DNA of 64,000 nucleotides from Nitrobacter sp047149785 (GTDB lineage: Bacteria; Pseudomonadota; Alphaproteobacteria; Rhizobiales; Xanthobacteraceae): assembly GCF_047149785.1 (NCBI RefSeq), contig NZ_BAAGBE010000001.1, forward strand, positions 1,364,001 through 1,428,000. Reading direction: 5' to 3'. The stretch's first letter is position 1, and every line of letters starts with the position of its first letter. Below the pieces are notes generated by a model that was given only the letters and a program-made list of their open reading frames with translations, made no database searches and was not told the DNA's origin. This document shows, piece by piece, positions 55,354 through 63,779 of this stretch. A program made the translations under genes and the position numbers.

Positions 55354-56787
55354 ATGACACAGAATGAATTCCACCGCGCGGCCGTCCATATCGTCGGCGG
55401 CGGTCTTGCCGGCTCGGAAGCCGCCTGGCAGGTCGCCCAACGCGGCGTTCGCGTGGAACTGCACGAGATGCGGCCGCACCGGACGACGGCGGCGCACCGG
55501 ACCGGGGGGCTGGCGGAACTTGTCTGCTCCAATTCGTTCCGCTCCGACGATGCAGCGAACAACGCGGTCGGACTGCTTCATGCCGAGATGCGCCGACTGG
55601 AATCGCTGGTCATGCGCTGCGCCGATGCCAATCAGGTCCCGGCCGGCGGCGCGCTCGCGGTAGACCGTGACGGCTTTTCGTCCGCCGTGACCAAAGCGCT
55701 CGGCGATCACCCGCTGATCGAAATCAGCCGCGCCGAGGTCGCCGGCCTGCCGCCGGCGGACTGGCGCAACGTCATCGTCGCCACCGGTCCCCTCACCTCG
55801 GCTCCCCTCGCCGATGCGATCGGCGCGCTCACCGACGAGTCCGCGCTGGCGTTCTTCGACGCGATCGCGCCGATCGTCCATCGCGACTCCATCGATATGT
55901 CGAAGGCCTGGTTCCAGTCGCGCTACGACAAGGCCGGTCCCGGCGGCAGCGGCGCCGATTACATCAATTGCCCGATGACCGAAGCGCAGTACCACGCCTT
56001 CGTGGACGCGCTGATCGAGGGCGAGAAGGTCGACTTCAAGGACTGGGAGTCTGACACGCCCTACTTCGACGGCTGCCTGCCGATCGAGGTGATGGCGGAG
56101 CGCGGCCGCGAGACACTGCGCCACGGACCGATGAAGCCGGTCGGCCTGACCAATCCGCACGATCCCACGGTGAAGCCCTACGCCGTCGTTCAGTTGCGGC
56201 AGGACAACAAGCTCGGCACGCTTTACAACATGGTCGGCTTCCAGACCAAGCTGAAGCACGGCGCGCAGACCCGCATCTTCCGCACCATTCCGGGTCTTGA
56301 AAGCGCGGAGTTCGCCCGCCTCGGCGGCTTGCATCGCAACACCTTCCTGAACTCGCCGAAACTGCTCGACCCTCAGTTGCGCTTGCGCGCCGAGCCGCGG
56401 CTGCGCTTCGCCGGACAGATGACGGGATGCGAAGGCTATGTCGAATCCGCGGCCATCGGCCTGATTGCGGGCCTGTATGCCGCCTCCGACGCGCGCGGGC
56501 GGATGCTTTCGGCTCCGCCGCCCACCACGGCGCTCGGCGCGCTGCTCGGCCACATCACCGGCGGCCACATCGAGACCATCGACGCCGGGCCTCGCTCGTT
56601 CCAGCCGATGAACATCAATTTCGGGTTGTTTCCGCCGCTCGCCCATCCGCCGACGAAGACGCCGGACGGCACACGGCTGCGCGGCAACGAAAAGACGACA
56701 GCGAAAAAACAGGCGCTCTGTGCCCGCGCGCTGTCGGACCTCGACCGCTGGATTACGGATGCGCTTCATCCGGCAGCGGCGGCATAG
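55354..56787 (+). CDS. trmFO: Methylenetetrahydrofolate--tRNA-(uracil-5-)-methyltransferase TrmFO
   Basis: TrmFO uses 5,10-methylene-THF and FADH2 to make ribothymidine at U54 of tRNA. The 477-residue product has the FAD-binding HIVGGGLAGSEAAWQVA, ELVCSNSFRSD, YINCPMTEAQYHAF (cysteine thought to be catalytic), FAGQMTGCEGYVESAAIGLI and NINFGLFPPL. ATG 55354 was chosen over the earlier open frame. Found in alphaproteobacteria instead of TrmA. The next gene begins 27 bases after its stop. Confidence 0.96.
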   Translation: MTQNEFHRAAVHIVGGGLAGSEAAWQVAQRGVRVELHEMRPHRTTAAHRTGGLAELVCSNSFRSDDAANNAVGLLHAEMRRLESLVMRCADANQVPAGGALAVDRDGFSSAVTKALGDHPLIEISRAEVAGLPPADWRNVIVATGPLTSAPLADAIGALTDESALAFFDAIAPIVHRDSIDMSKAWFQSRYDKAGPGGSGADYINCPMTEAQYHAFVDALIEGEKVDFKDWESDTPYFDGCLPIEVMAERGRETLRHGPMKPVGLTNPHDPTVKPYAVVQLRQDNKLGTLYNMVGFQTKLKHGAQTRIFRTIPGLESAEFARLGGLHRNTFLNSPKLLDPQLRLRAEPRLRFAGQMTGCEGYVESAAIGLIAGLYAASDARGRMLSAPPPTTALGALLGHITGGHIETIDAGPRSFQPMNINFGLFPPLAHPPTKTPDGTRLRGNEKTTAKKQALCARALSDLDRWITDALHPAAAA

Positions 56788-56813
56788 TGCAACGGCGTTT
56801 TTCAGGATCGTTC

Positions 56814-57914
56814 ATGCCCCTTCCGAAACAGGACGCCACATTGCTGTCCACGACGTGGACCGAAGGAGTCCTGCTGAAACGCGACGTGTTCTCGACCGTG
56901 GAGCGCGGACGTTTCCGGACAGACTCCGGCGAGGTCGACGCCGTGCTGCGGCGGCTCGATGAGGTGCCGTGGTGGTCGTATCTTGTCGCGCGGCATCTGT
57001 TCGAGCGCGAACGCAAGGCATTGACGCTTGCACGCGATCTCGGCGTCGGACCAACGCTGTTGTGGAGCGGCCGCCGCGCGCTGGTGCGCGGCTTCATCGA
57101 CGGCGTGGCGCTGCATCTCGCCAAACCCCATGGCGACCTCGCCTACTTCCGTTCCGCCAAGGTGGCGCTGCGCAAGCTGCATCGCGCCGGCATCTGCCAC
57201 AACGATCTCGCCAAGGAACAGAACTGGCTGCGCGGCAGCGACGGCCGCGCCTATCTCACCGACTTCCAGTTGGCGGCCTGCTTCAAGCGACGGTCACGGC
57301 TGTTTCGTATTGCAGCTTACGAGGACCTGCGGCATCTGTTGAAGCACAAGCGCACTTATGCGCCGGACGCGCTGACGCCGCGCGAACGCAAGATGCTCGC
57401 GCACAAGTCGATTATCGCCCGCACATGGCTGATGACCGGCAAGAAGGTGTACAACGCGATTACACGCGGCCTGTTCAGTTTCACCGATCGCGAAGGCGGC
57501 GGCCGTCGTCTCGTCAACGACGCCCCGGTGCTGATCGCACGGATTCGCGAAAATAGCGACGTGCGCGACGCGGCCATCGTCGCCTTCGCCGATCGCCGCA
57601 GCGGCGTCGGGCTTTACGCCTTTGTCGAAGCCGATCTGCCCGGACTGGAAACGCAGTTGCGCTCGGCGCTCGGCTCGGCGCGCGACCCGAAACCGCCGGA
57701 GCACATCCAGATCGTTCCCCGCCTGCCGCGCGACGCGAGCGGCAAGATACGGACAGAAATCCTCCAGCTCATTGCGATGAACCAGATCGATCTGATCGAG
57801 CCGCTGATCGCGAGCCCCGCGGACCGTGAATTCTTCCGCGGCATCCTGGAGAGTCGGAAAAACCTGCGCGACCGCTTCAATTTTGCTTCGACCGACCAGG
57901 CATTGCCGTCCTGA
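56814..57914 (+). CDS. RIO-like kinase fused to AMP-ligase C-terminal domain
   Basis: The 366-residue protein has a kinase-like first part (about residues 20-225): ICHNDLAKEQNWL with the catalytic Asp (D131) and N137, then LTDFQLAACF with the metal-binding Asp (D150). No glycine-rich loop or clear VAIK lysine was found. The last 125 residues match the C-terminal domain of acyl-adenylate-forming enzymes (VRDAAIVAFADRRSG, then PPEHIQIVPRLPRDASGKIR with K311, in the position of the catalytic lysine). No adenylation N-domain is present. ATG 56814 has AGGA ahead; GTG 56787 also in frame. It follows trmFO by 27 bases. Confidence 0.82.
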   Translation: MPLPKQDATLLSTTWTEGVLLKRDVFSTVERGRFRTDSGEVDAVLRRLDEVPWWSYLVARHLFERERKALTLARDLGVGPTLLWSGRRALVRGFIDGVALHLAKPHGDLAYFRSAKVALRKLHRAGICHNDLAKEQNWLRGSDGRAYLTDFQLAACFKRRSRLFRIAAYEDLRHLLKHKRTYAPDALTPRERKMLAHKSIIARTWLMTGKKVYNAITRGLFSFTDREGGGRRLVNDAPVLIARIRENSDVRDAAIVAFADRRSGVGLYAFVEADLPGLETQLRSALGSARDPKPPEHIQIVPRLPRDASGKIRTEILQLIAMNQIDLIEPLIASPADREFFRGILESRKNLRDRFNFASTDQALPS

Positions 57915-57918
57915 TCCA

Positions 57919-58782
57919 TCAGGCGCGGAACGGTCTCGCGCGCGAGGCTCGCCACAACGTCCACAGAACGCGCAGCCGCGATGCAGGTCGCGGCACAAAG
58001 GGATTGTTACTTGCGCGCGCCAGATCGTTCAACGCACGGCGCACCATTGCGAGCGGGAGATAGACAGCGCGCGGTTCCGGCGGCAATTCCGGCAGCCTGG
58101 CCATCGCCTTGTCCAGATGCGATCGCGCTTCGTCCGCCAGCTCGCGGAGGGCTGCGCGAAGCGGCGGCGTGTCGTGACCCGCGAAAACCTGTTCCGGATC
58201 GACGCCATGCCGCTCCAGCGATTGCAGCGGCACAAACGACTGTCGCCGCGACGCGTCAAAGCCCAACATCGCGATCACCTGCGCGATCCCGCGCGCAAGA
58301 CCGGCGTGGCGCGCCAGATGGTCCATCGCGTCGGATTCCTGCCCGACGATGCGCGCGGCGAGCGAAAACAGCGCGCACGATGTATCACCAAGATAGTGCT
58401 CCAACGCCGCCATGTCCGGCATCGGATCATTGTAGAGGTCAAACTGATGCGCCTCGATCAGCCGCGAGAGGCGTTCGACCGGCAGGCCATGGTCGCGGAC
58501 CGCGAGCAACAGTTCGGCCGCGACCGGGTTGCCCTCGACGCCGCCGTGGCCCTCGCCTGAGAGCACATCCGTCCACCATTGCAGACGGACCTCACCGGCC
58601 AGCGGCTGGGTGATCTGCTGCCTGATCCTGACGATCTCGACATTGAAGGCATAGAGCGCCAGCAGCGCGCGGCGGCAACGCAGCGGCGCGAACAGCGTCG
58701 CCGCATAGTTTTCGAAATCGTGGCTGCGCACGAGTTCCGCGCAGAATGCCGCGGACGAACTCTCCGATGCGCCGCCGCTCAT
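57919..58782 (-). CDS. Squalene/phytoene synthase family protein (NDUFAF6-like)
   Basis: A 287-residue all-helical protein of the trans-isoprenyl diphosphate synthase family: LFAPLRCRRALLALYAFNVE, IRQQITQPLAGEVRLQWWTD and YLGDTSCALFSLAARIVG. The first DxxxD-like aspartate motif of true synthases is absent (AFNVEI), as in the complex I assembly factor NDUFAF6. The Mth938-like neighbour is related to NDUFAF3, which supports a complex I assembly role by analogy. It converges with the kinase gene with only four bases between stops. Confidence 0.88.
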   Translation of the reverse strand: MSGGASESSSAAFCAELVRSHDFENYAATLFAPLRCRRALLALYAFNVEIVRIRQQITQPLAGEVRLQWWTDVLSGEGHGGVEGNPVAAELLLAVRDHGLPVERLSRLIEAHQFDLYNDPMPDMAALEHYLGDTSCALFSLAARIVGQESDAMDHLARHAGLARGIAQVIAMLGFDASRRQSFVPLQSLERHGVDPEQVFAGHDTPPLRAALRELADEARSHLDKAMARLPELPPEPRAVYLPLAMVRRALNDLARASNNPFVPRPASRLRVLWTLWRASRARPFRA

Positions 58783-58875
58783 GGCGCGGTAATCAGTGCC
58801 GTCAGGCGCTGCCGTGACATCGCGTTCATGGGACAGCTATCAGCGCCGTCAGGCGCTGCCAATGCAGTGAGATAA
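58783..58875 (-). repeat. Degenerate tandem copies of the Mth938 gene 3' end
   Basis: On the minus strand the stretch after the Mth938 stop carries CGCCTGACGGCGCTGATAGC and CGCCTGACGGCACTGATTAC, each resembling the gene's own last codons for VAAALIAVP. The second directly precedes the start of the squalene synthase family gene. Confidence 0.6.
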
Positions 58876-59262
58876 TCACGGCACGGCAATGAGCGCCGCC
58901 GCGACCCGGCGTCGCTCGCCCAGCATGATGTTGTAGGTCCGGATCGCCGCTCCGGTCAGCATGGTGTCCACTCCGACGTTGACGCGGCGCAAGGCGCCGC
59001 GCAGTTCGTCCGGAGCAAGCCAGATTTCTGTGCCGGTGCCGATCAGCAACGTATCGATCGCGGCCGAGCCTGCGAAGACGCGCGCCAGCGCATGGCGGTC
59101 GATGTCGTCCGGCCGGGTTATGGGCCAGGCCCAGATGCCGTCCGGCAGGCACAGCAGCGAGCCGCGATGCGACATGGTGTCGAAGCGGAAGCCGCCGCTG
59201 CCATAGGCCTCGATCGCCGCAGGCCGCGGAAGGTGCGGCACCTCCGGCAGGTCGGCGCTCAC
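58876..59262 (-). CDS. Mth938-like (DUF498/NDUFAF3-type) domain protein
   Basis: A 128-residue protein: AYGSGGFRFDTMSHRGSLL, GIWAWPITRPDDID, DTLLIGTGTEIWLAP and AIRTYNIMLGERRRVAAAL match the Mth938 fold. The human NDUFAF3 with NDUFAF4 helps complex I assembly. Its ATG overlaps the secF stop by four bases (59259-59262), so it is translationally coupled to secF, the conserved order in Rhizobiales. Confidence 0.92.
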   Translation of the reverse strand: MSADLPEVPHLPRPAAIEAYGSGGFRFDTMSHRGSLLCLPDGIWAWPITRPDDIDRHALARVFAGSAAIDTLLIGTGTEIWLAPDELRGALRRVNVGVDTMLTGAAIRTYNIMLGERRRVAAALIAVP

Positions 59263-60443
59263 GGCTTCGATGGTTTCCGGGCTTTGGCCGGCTTTTCAGG
59301 CTTGACCGGCTTTTCTGGTTTAGCCGCCTTCCCGGACTTGGCCGTTTCCGCGGGCTTGGCCGTTTTCTCTGGCTTAACTGTCTTCTCGGGCGTGGCCGTC
59401 TCGGGCTGCTTATTAGCCGCCTTGTCGGAACTGGCCGCCTCAGTCTTGGCCGGCTTCTCCTCGGCGTCGGCGCGATGGTCGCCGACCCCGAGATAGATCA
59501 GGATCGGCGCCGCAATGAAGATCGAGGTGTAGGTGCCGACCAGCACCACGCCGAACATCATCACGGCGGTGAAGCTGTGGATGGCCGGTCCGCCGAACAG
59601 CAGCAATGCGAGCAGCGCCAGCGTCACCGTGACGTGGGTGATGATCGAGCGCGACAGCGTCGAGTTGATCGATTCGTTGAGCAGCTCAGGCATCGGCATT
59701 TTCTTGTAGCGCCGCAGCATCTCGCGGATGCGATCATAAATGACGACGGTGTCGTTCAGCGAATAGCCGAGAATGGTCAGGAGCGCGGCGATGCTGGTGA
59801 GATCGAAATCGACCTGCGAGATCGACATGAAACCGATGGTCAGCACGATGTCGTGGACGTTGGCGACCATGGCGCCGAGCGCGAACTGCCACTCGAAGCG
59901 GAACCAGAGATAGATCAGGATGCCGACGATCGCCAGGATCAGGCCGATCATGCCGTAGGCAAGCAGTTCGCCGGACACGCGCGGCCCGACCACCTCGACG
60001 CGACGATAGTTGACGGTCTCGCCCAGCGCGCCGCGCACTTTCTGCACGGCCGCCTGCTGCGCGGCGTCGCCGCCCGGCTGCTCGGCCACGCGGATCAGCA
60101 CCTCGGTCGGCCCACCGAACTGCTGAAGCTGGACCTCGCCAAGGCCGAGCTTGTTCAGCGTCGTGCGCATCAAGCCAATATCCACGTCGCCGGACTTGGC
60201 CTGGACCTCAAGCAGCGTGCCGCCCTTGAAATCGATGCCGAAATTCAGGCCGTGCGTGAAGAACAGCGTGATGGCGACGATCGACAGCACGGCCGATATC
60301 GGAAAGCTGATGCGGCGGAAGCGCGTGAAGTCGAAATGGGTACCGTCGGGAACGATCCGCAGCGACGGCAGCAGGCCGAAGCAACTGACGACGGTCAGCA
60401 CGACGATGAGGGCACCGAGGCCGAGCAAAATCCAGTGGGTCAC
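59259..60443 (-). CDS. secF: Protein-export membrane protein SecF with Lys-rich tail
   Basis: SecF works with SecD and YajC to drive protein export using the proton motive force. The 394-residue product has six membrane helices, FGIDFKGGTLLEVQ, SGELLAYGMIGLILA and GYSLNDTVVIYDRIRE. After the last helix a 74-residue tail (residues 321-394) is made of Lys/Pro/Ala/Glu repeats (KPEKPVKPEKPAKARKPSK). This tail is unusual; typical SecF is about 310-330 residues. 16 bases downstream of secD. Confidence 0.95.
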   Translation of the reverse strand: MTHWILLGLGALIVVLTVVSCFGLLPSLRIVPDGTHFDFTRFRRISFPISAVLSIVAITLFFTHGLNFGIDFKGGTLLEVQAKSGDVDIGLMRTTLNKLGLGEVQLQQFGGPTEVLIRVAEQPGGDAAQQAAVQKVRGALGETVNYRRVEVVGPRVSGELLAYGMIGLILAIVGILIYLWFRFEWQFALGAMVANVHDIVLTIGFMSISQVDFDLTSIAALLTILGYSLNDTVVIYDRIREMLRRYKKMPMPELLNESINSTLSRSIITHVTVTLALLALLLFGGPAIHSFTAVMMFGVVLVGTYTSIFIAAPILIYLGVGDHRADAEEKPAKTEAASSDKAANKQPETATPEKTVKPEKTAKPAETAKSGKAAKPEKPVKPEKPAKARKPSKP

Positions 60444-60459
60444 AGCCGGCTCCGCGTCA

Positions 60460-62061
60460 TCAGATCGGCACGCTTTGCGGCCGCTTCCAGCGCACCCATG
60501 TCGCGACGATCAGCCGGGTCACCTCGAACGCGGTGAACACCGTGGTGATGATGCCGATGCCGAGCGTCACGGCGAAGCCGCGCACCGGGCCGGTGCCGAT
60601 ATAGAACAGCACCGCTGCGGCGATGAACGTCGTGATGTTGGAATCCAGGATCGTCGCCAGCGCCCGCTTGAAGCCGGCGTCGATCGCCGAAATCGCGGTG
60701 CGGCCGCCGCGGATCTCCTCGCGGATGCGCTCATAGATCAGCACGTTGGAATCGACGGCGATGCCCACGGTCAGCACGATCCCGGCGATGCCGGGCAGCG
60801 TCAGCGTCGCGTTCAGCAACGACAGCACGCCGAAAATCATGGCGACGTTGACGGCGACGGCGATATTCGCAAACACCCCGAACAGCCGGTAGGTCGCCAG
60901 CATGAACAGGATGACCATGATCGAGCCGACATAGGCTGCGAGTTCGCCCTTCTCGATCGAATCCTGTCCGAGACCGGGACCGACGGTGCGCTCCTCGATG
61001 ATCGTCAGCGGCGCCGGCAGCGCGCCGGCGCGCAGCAGGATCGCGAGGTCGTTGGCCTCCTGCACGGTGAAGTTGCCGGAGATCTGACCGGAGCCGCCGG
61101 TGATCGGTTCGCGGATGACCGGCGCCGAGATCACCTCGTTGTCGAGGATGATGGCGAACGGCTGTCCGACGTTTTCCGAGGTGGCCTGCGCGAACTTGCG
61201 CGCGCCGTTGGAGTTGAAGCGGAAGGTCACGATCGGCTCGCTGGTGCGCGAGTCGAATCCGGGCTGCGCGTCGATCAGATCGCCGCCGGAAACAAGCACC
61301 TGCTTCTTGACGACGTAGGGCGTCTTGGGCTCCTGCGCACTCATCAGCAGTTCGGAATCGGCGGGCACCTGGCCTTCCCGGGCCTGATCGGTCGACACGC
61401 TCGTATCGACCATTCGGAAGTCCATCTTGGCGGTCTTGCCCAGAAGCTCCTTCAGCCGCGTCGGGTCCTGCAATCCAGGCACCTGCACCAGAATGCGATC
61501 GGTGCCCTGTCGCTGAATCAACGGCTCGACCGTGCCGAGTTCGTTGACGCGCTTCTCGATGATCTGCATCGACTGGTCGACCGACTGGCGGATGCGGTCG
61601 GAAACCGCGGCCTGCGGAACCGTCAGGCGGATTAGTCCGCCCTCGGCGCTGCTGACCTCGAGGCTACGCTGGCCGCTGGAGCCGAGCAGACCTCCGAGCG
61701 GCTGCGACAGCTCGCGCAACTTGCCAAGCGCGGTCTGGAGTTCCTCTTCCTTGCTGATGCGAACCTCTACCGCGCCGTTCTTGACGGCCAGGCCGGTATA
61801 GGCGATCCGCGCATCGCGCAGCGTCTTGCGTGCATCGTCGCGGACCTGATCGAGTTTTTCCTTCTTGACGTAGTTGGAATCGACCTCGAGCAGCAGATAG
61901 GAGCCGCCCTGAAGATCGAGACCCAGCACGAGGTGACGCTGCGCCCATTTCGGCCAGGTCTTGACCTGCGCTTCGGGAAAGAAATTCGGCACCGCGCACA
62001 GGCAGACCAACAGGGCGGTCACGACAATCGCCAGCGCTTTCCACCGCGTAAAGTACAACAT
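60460..62061 (-). CDS. secD: Protein-export membrane protein SecD
   Basis: The 533-residue protein has an N-terminal helix, the LDLQGGSYLLLEVD motif, a large periplasmic P1 domain (about residues 50-350), and five further helices with GSGQISGNFTVQEANDLAIL, GLGQDSIEKGELAAYVGSI and VLTVGIAVDSNVLIYERIRE (the conserved Asp of SecD). Works with SecF. ATG 62061 agrees with the family. Upstream lies yajC, 125 bases away. Confidence 0.97.
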   Translation of the reverse strand: MLYFTRWKALAIVVTALLVCLCAVPNFFPEAQVKTWPKWAQRHLVLGLDLQGGSYLLLEVDSNYVKKEKLDQVRDDARKTLRDARIAYTGLAVKNGAVEVRISKEEELQTALGKLRELSQPLGGLLGSSGQRSLEVSSAEGGLIRLTVPQAAVSDRIRQSVDQSMQIIEKRVNELGTVEPLIQRQGTDRILVQVPGLQDPTRLKELLGKTAKMDFRMVDTSVSTDQAREGQVPADSELLMSAQEPKTPYVVKKQVLVSGGDLIDAQPGFDSRTSEPIVTFRFNSNGARKFAQATSENVGQPFAIILDNEVISAPVIREPITGGSGQISGNFTVQEANDLAILLRAGALPAPLTIIEERTVGPGLGQDSIEKGELAAYVGSIMVILFMLATYRLFGVFANIAVAVNVAMIFGVLSLLNATLTLPGIAGIVLTVGIAVDSNVLIYERIREEIRGGRTAISAIDAGFKRALATILDSNITTFIAAAVLFYIGTGPVRGFAVTLGIGIITTVFTAFEVTRLIVATWVRWKRPQSVPI

Positions 62062-62186
62062 CGAGATAACCCATCAGATTCCAGGAATGACCGCCCCCGG
62101 ACGCACCTAACAGTTGCCAGTGTCCTCTTGATTCCGAAGTTCGCTCCCAAGCGCTGCCGCAGAAACGCGCGCGCCTCGGATTGGGA

Positions 62187-62591
62187 TCACTTGTTCGCGG
62201 CGGTGTCGTCCTTTGCGCCCTCGCCTTTGGCGCCTCCCTTTGCCGATTCACCCTTGGTCGGTTCACCCTTGGCCGGCTCGCCCTTGGCGCGGACGATCGA
62301 AATCATCTGACGCATCTGCCGCACCCGGACGCCGTCCGCAATCTCGAATTCGATCTGGTCGTCATCCACCACCTTGGTGACCTTCCCGACAAGACCGCTT
62401 GTCGTGATGACGGTGTCGCCGCGGCGAATATTCTTCACGAGTTCGTTATGCTCTTTCGTCTTCTTCTGCTGAGGCCGGATGATCAGGAAATACATGATGA
62501 TGAAGATCAGCGCGAACGGCAGCAGCGACATCAGCAGGTTGTTGGTATCGCCGGCACCGGCAGCCTGAGCAAACGCAGGGGTCATGAACAT
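62187..62591 (-). CDS. yajC: Preprotein translocase subunit YajC with Lys/Gly/Pro tail
   Basis: A 134-residue protein: MFMTPAFAQAAGAG start, one membrane helix (about residues 19-38), the RPQQKKTKEHNELVKNIRRG motif and GLVGKVTKVVDDDQIEFEIA. From about residue 102 a tail of KGEP-like repeats (AKGEPAKGEPTKGESAKGGA) extends it beyond the usual ~110 residues. First gene of the secDF block. ATG 62591 has AGGA at 9 bases; a second ATG two codons later is possible. Confidence 0.95.
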   Translation of the reverse strand: MFMTPAFAQAAGAGDTNNLLMSLLPFALIFIIMYFLIIRPQQKKTKEHNELVKNIRRGDTVITTSGLVGKVTKVVDDDQIEFEIADGVRVRQMRQMISIVRAKGEPAKGEPTKGESAKGGAKGEGAKDDTAANK

Positions 62592-62781
62592 TCGGACGAA
62601 TCCTTGAAACGGAGCAACCAGGACGACGGCGGAGTCGTCCGATGGAGAGCAAATTCGCGCGGACTATAGCGGCCGCGGTCTCAATTGCAACGCTGCCAGA
62701 CCCTTGAACGAGCCCCATTATTTCGGCTGCTTGCAGGAAGCGGGGCGCCCCGTTAAGGGTGCGCCGTCAGGAAAGGCCAGG

Positions 62782-63747
62782 ATGGCAAAAAAGTCACTCA
62801 AAACCGGCGCCCGCAAAACACCGGGGGCTCGATCCGGCAAAACCGGCGGCGCGACAAAAGGTCCGGAATCGACGGTCCCCGCTGTCGCGGAACGCATCGC
62901 CGGCGCGCTTGAGGCGATCGCCGCGGCGATGTCCTCCGCGGCGGCAAAACCCGACAACAGCCGTGCGCTGGCGCTCGCCGACGCCTTCATCTGGCATCCG
63001 GACGGACGACTGGCGCCGGTGCCGCGCGTCAGCCGCGTTGACCTCGACCTGCTCAAGGGCATCGACCGGCTGCGGGACATCCTGATCGAGAACACCGAGC
63101 GCTTCGCCAAGGGTCTGCCCGCGAATAACGCCCTGCTCTGGGGCGCTCGCGGCATGGGCAAGTCGTCGCTGGTCAAGGCGGCGCATGCCAGCGTCAACGC
63201 CGAGGTCGACGGACAGCTCAAGCTGATCGAGATCCATCGCGAGGATATCGAAAGTCTGCCGAGCCTGATGGAGCAGCTTCGCTCATCGGAGTTTCGTTTC
63301 ATCGTGTTCTGCGACGACCTCTCGTTCGACGGCGATGACGCCTCCTACAAATCGCTGAAGGCGGTGCTCGAGGGCGGCATCGAGGGACGCCCCGGCAATG
63401 TCATCCTGTACGCGACGTCGAACCGCCGTCACCTGCTGGCGCGCGAGATGATCGAGAACGAGCGCTCGACCGCGATCAACCCCGGAGACGCGGTCGAGGA
63501 AAAGGTCTCGCTATCCGACCGCTTCGGCCTCTGGCTCGGCTTTCATCGCTGCAGCCAGGATGAATATCTCGCAATGGTGCGCGGCTACTGCGTTCACTTC
63601 GGCATCAAGCTCGACGATTCCGAGCTTGAGCGGGAGGCGTTGGAATGGTCGGCCACGCGCGGCTCGCGCTCGGGCCGCGTCGCCTGGCAGTTCACGCAGG
63701 AACTGGCAGGCCGGCTCGGCGTGCGCCTGGCGAAGCAGACGGCTTAA
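62782..63747 (+). CDS. DUF815-family AAA ATPase
   Basis: A 321-residue protein: a basic N-terminus (residues 1-25), then the DUF815 core with the Walker A LLWGARGMGKSSLVKA, IEIHREDIESLPSLMEQ, Walker B-like FIVFCDDLSFDGDD, and YATSNRRHLLARE. Found in most proteobacteria, usually beside yajC in alphaproteobacteria. Function unknown; possible chaperone or regulator at the membrane. ATG 62782 has GGAAAGG ahead. Converges with chrA, 32 bases apart. Confidence 0.92.
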   Translation: MAKKSLKTGARKTPGARSGKTGGATKGPESTVPAVAERIAGALEAIAAAMSSAAAKPDNSRALALADAFIWHPDGRLAPVPRVSRVDLDLLKGIDRLRDILIENTERFAKGLPANNALLWGARGMGKSSLVKAAHASVNAEVDGQLKLIEIHREDIESLPSLMEQLRSSEFRFIVFCDDLSFDGDDASYKSLKAVLEGGIEGRPGNVILYATSNRRHLLAREMIENERSTAINPGDAVEEKVSLSDRFGLWLGFHRCSQDEYLAMVRGYCVHFGIKLDDSELEREALEWSATRGSRSGRVAWQFTQELAGRLGVRLAKQTA

Positions 63748-63779
63748 GGAGAGCAACGCGCGCGCGGGCGTCGTCGCGG

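Noticed and set aside
54721..56769. A 682-codon open frame on the minus strand opposite trmFO
   Set aside because: Its product is Arg/Ala/Gly-rich with no recognisable family, and the opposite strand encodes complete TrmFO; high GC leaves antisense frames open.
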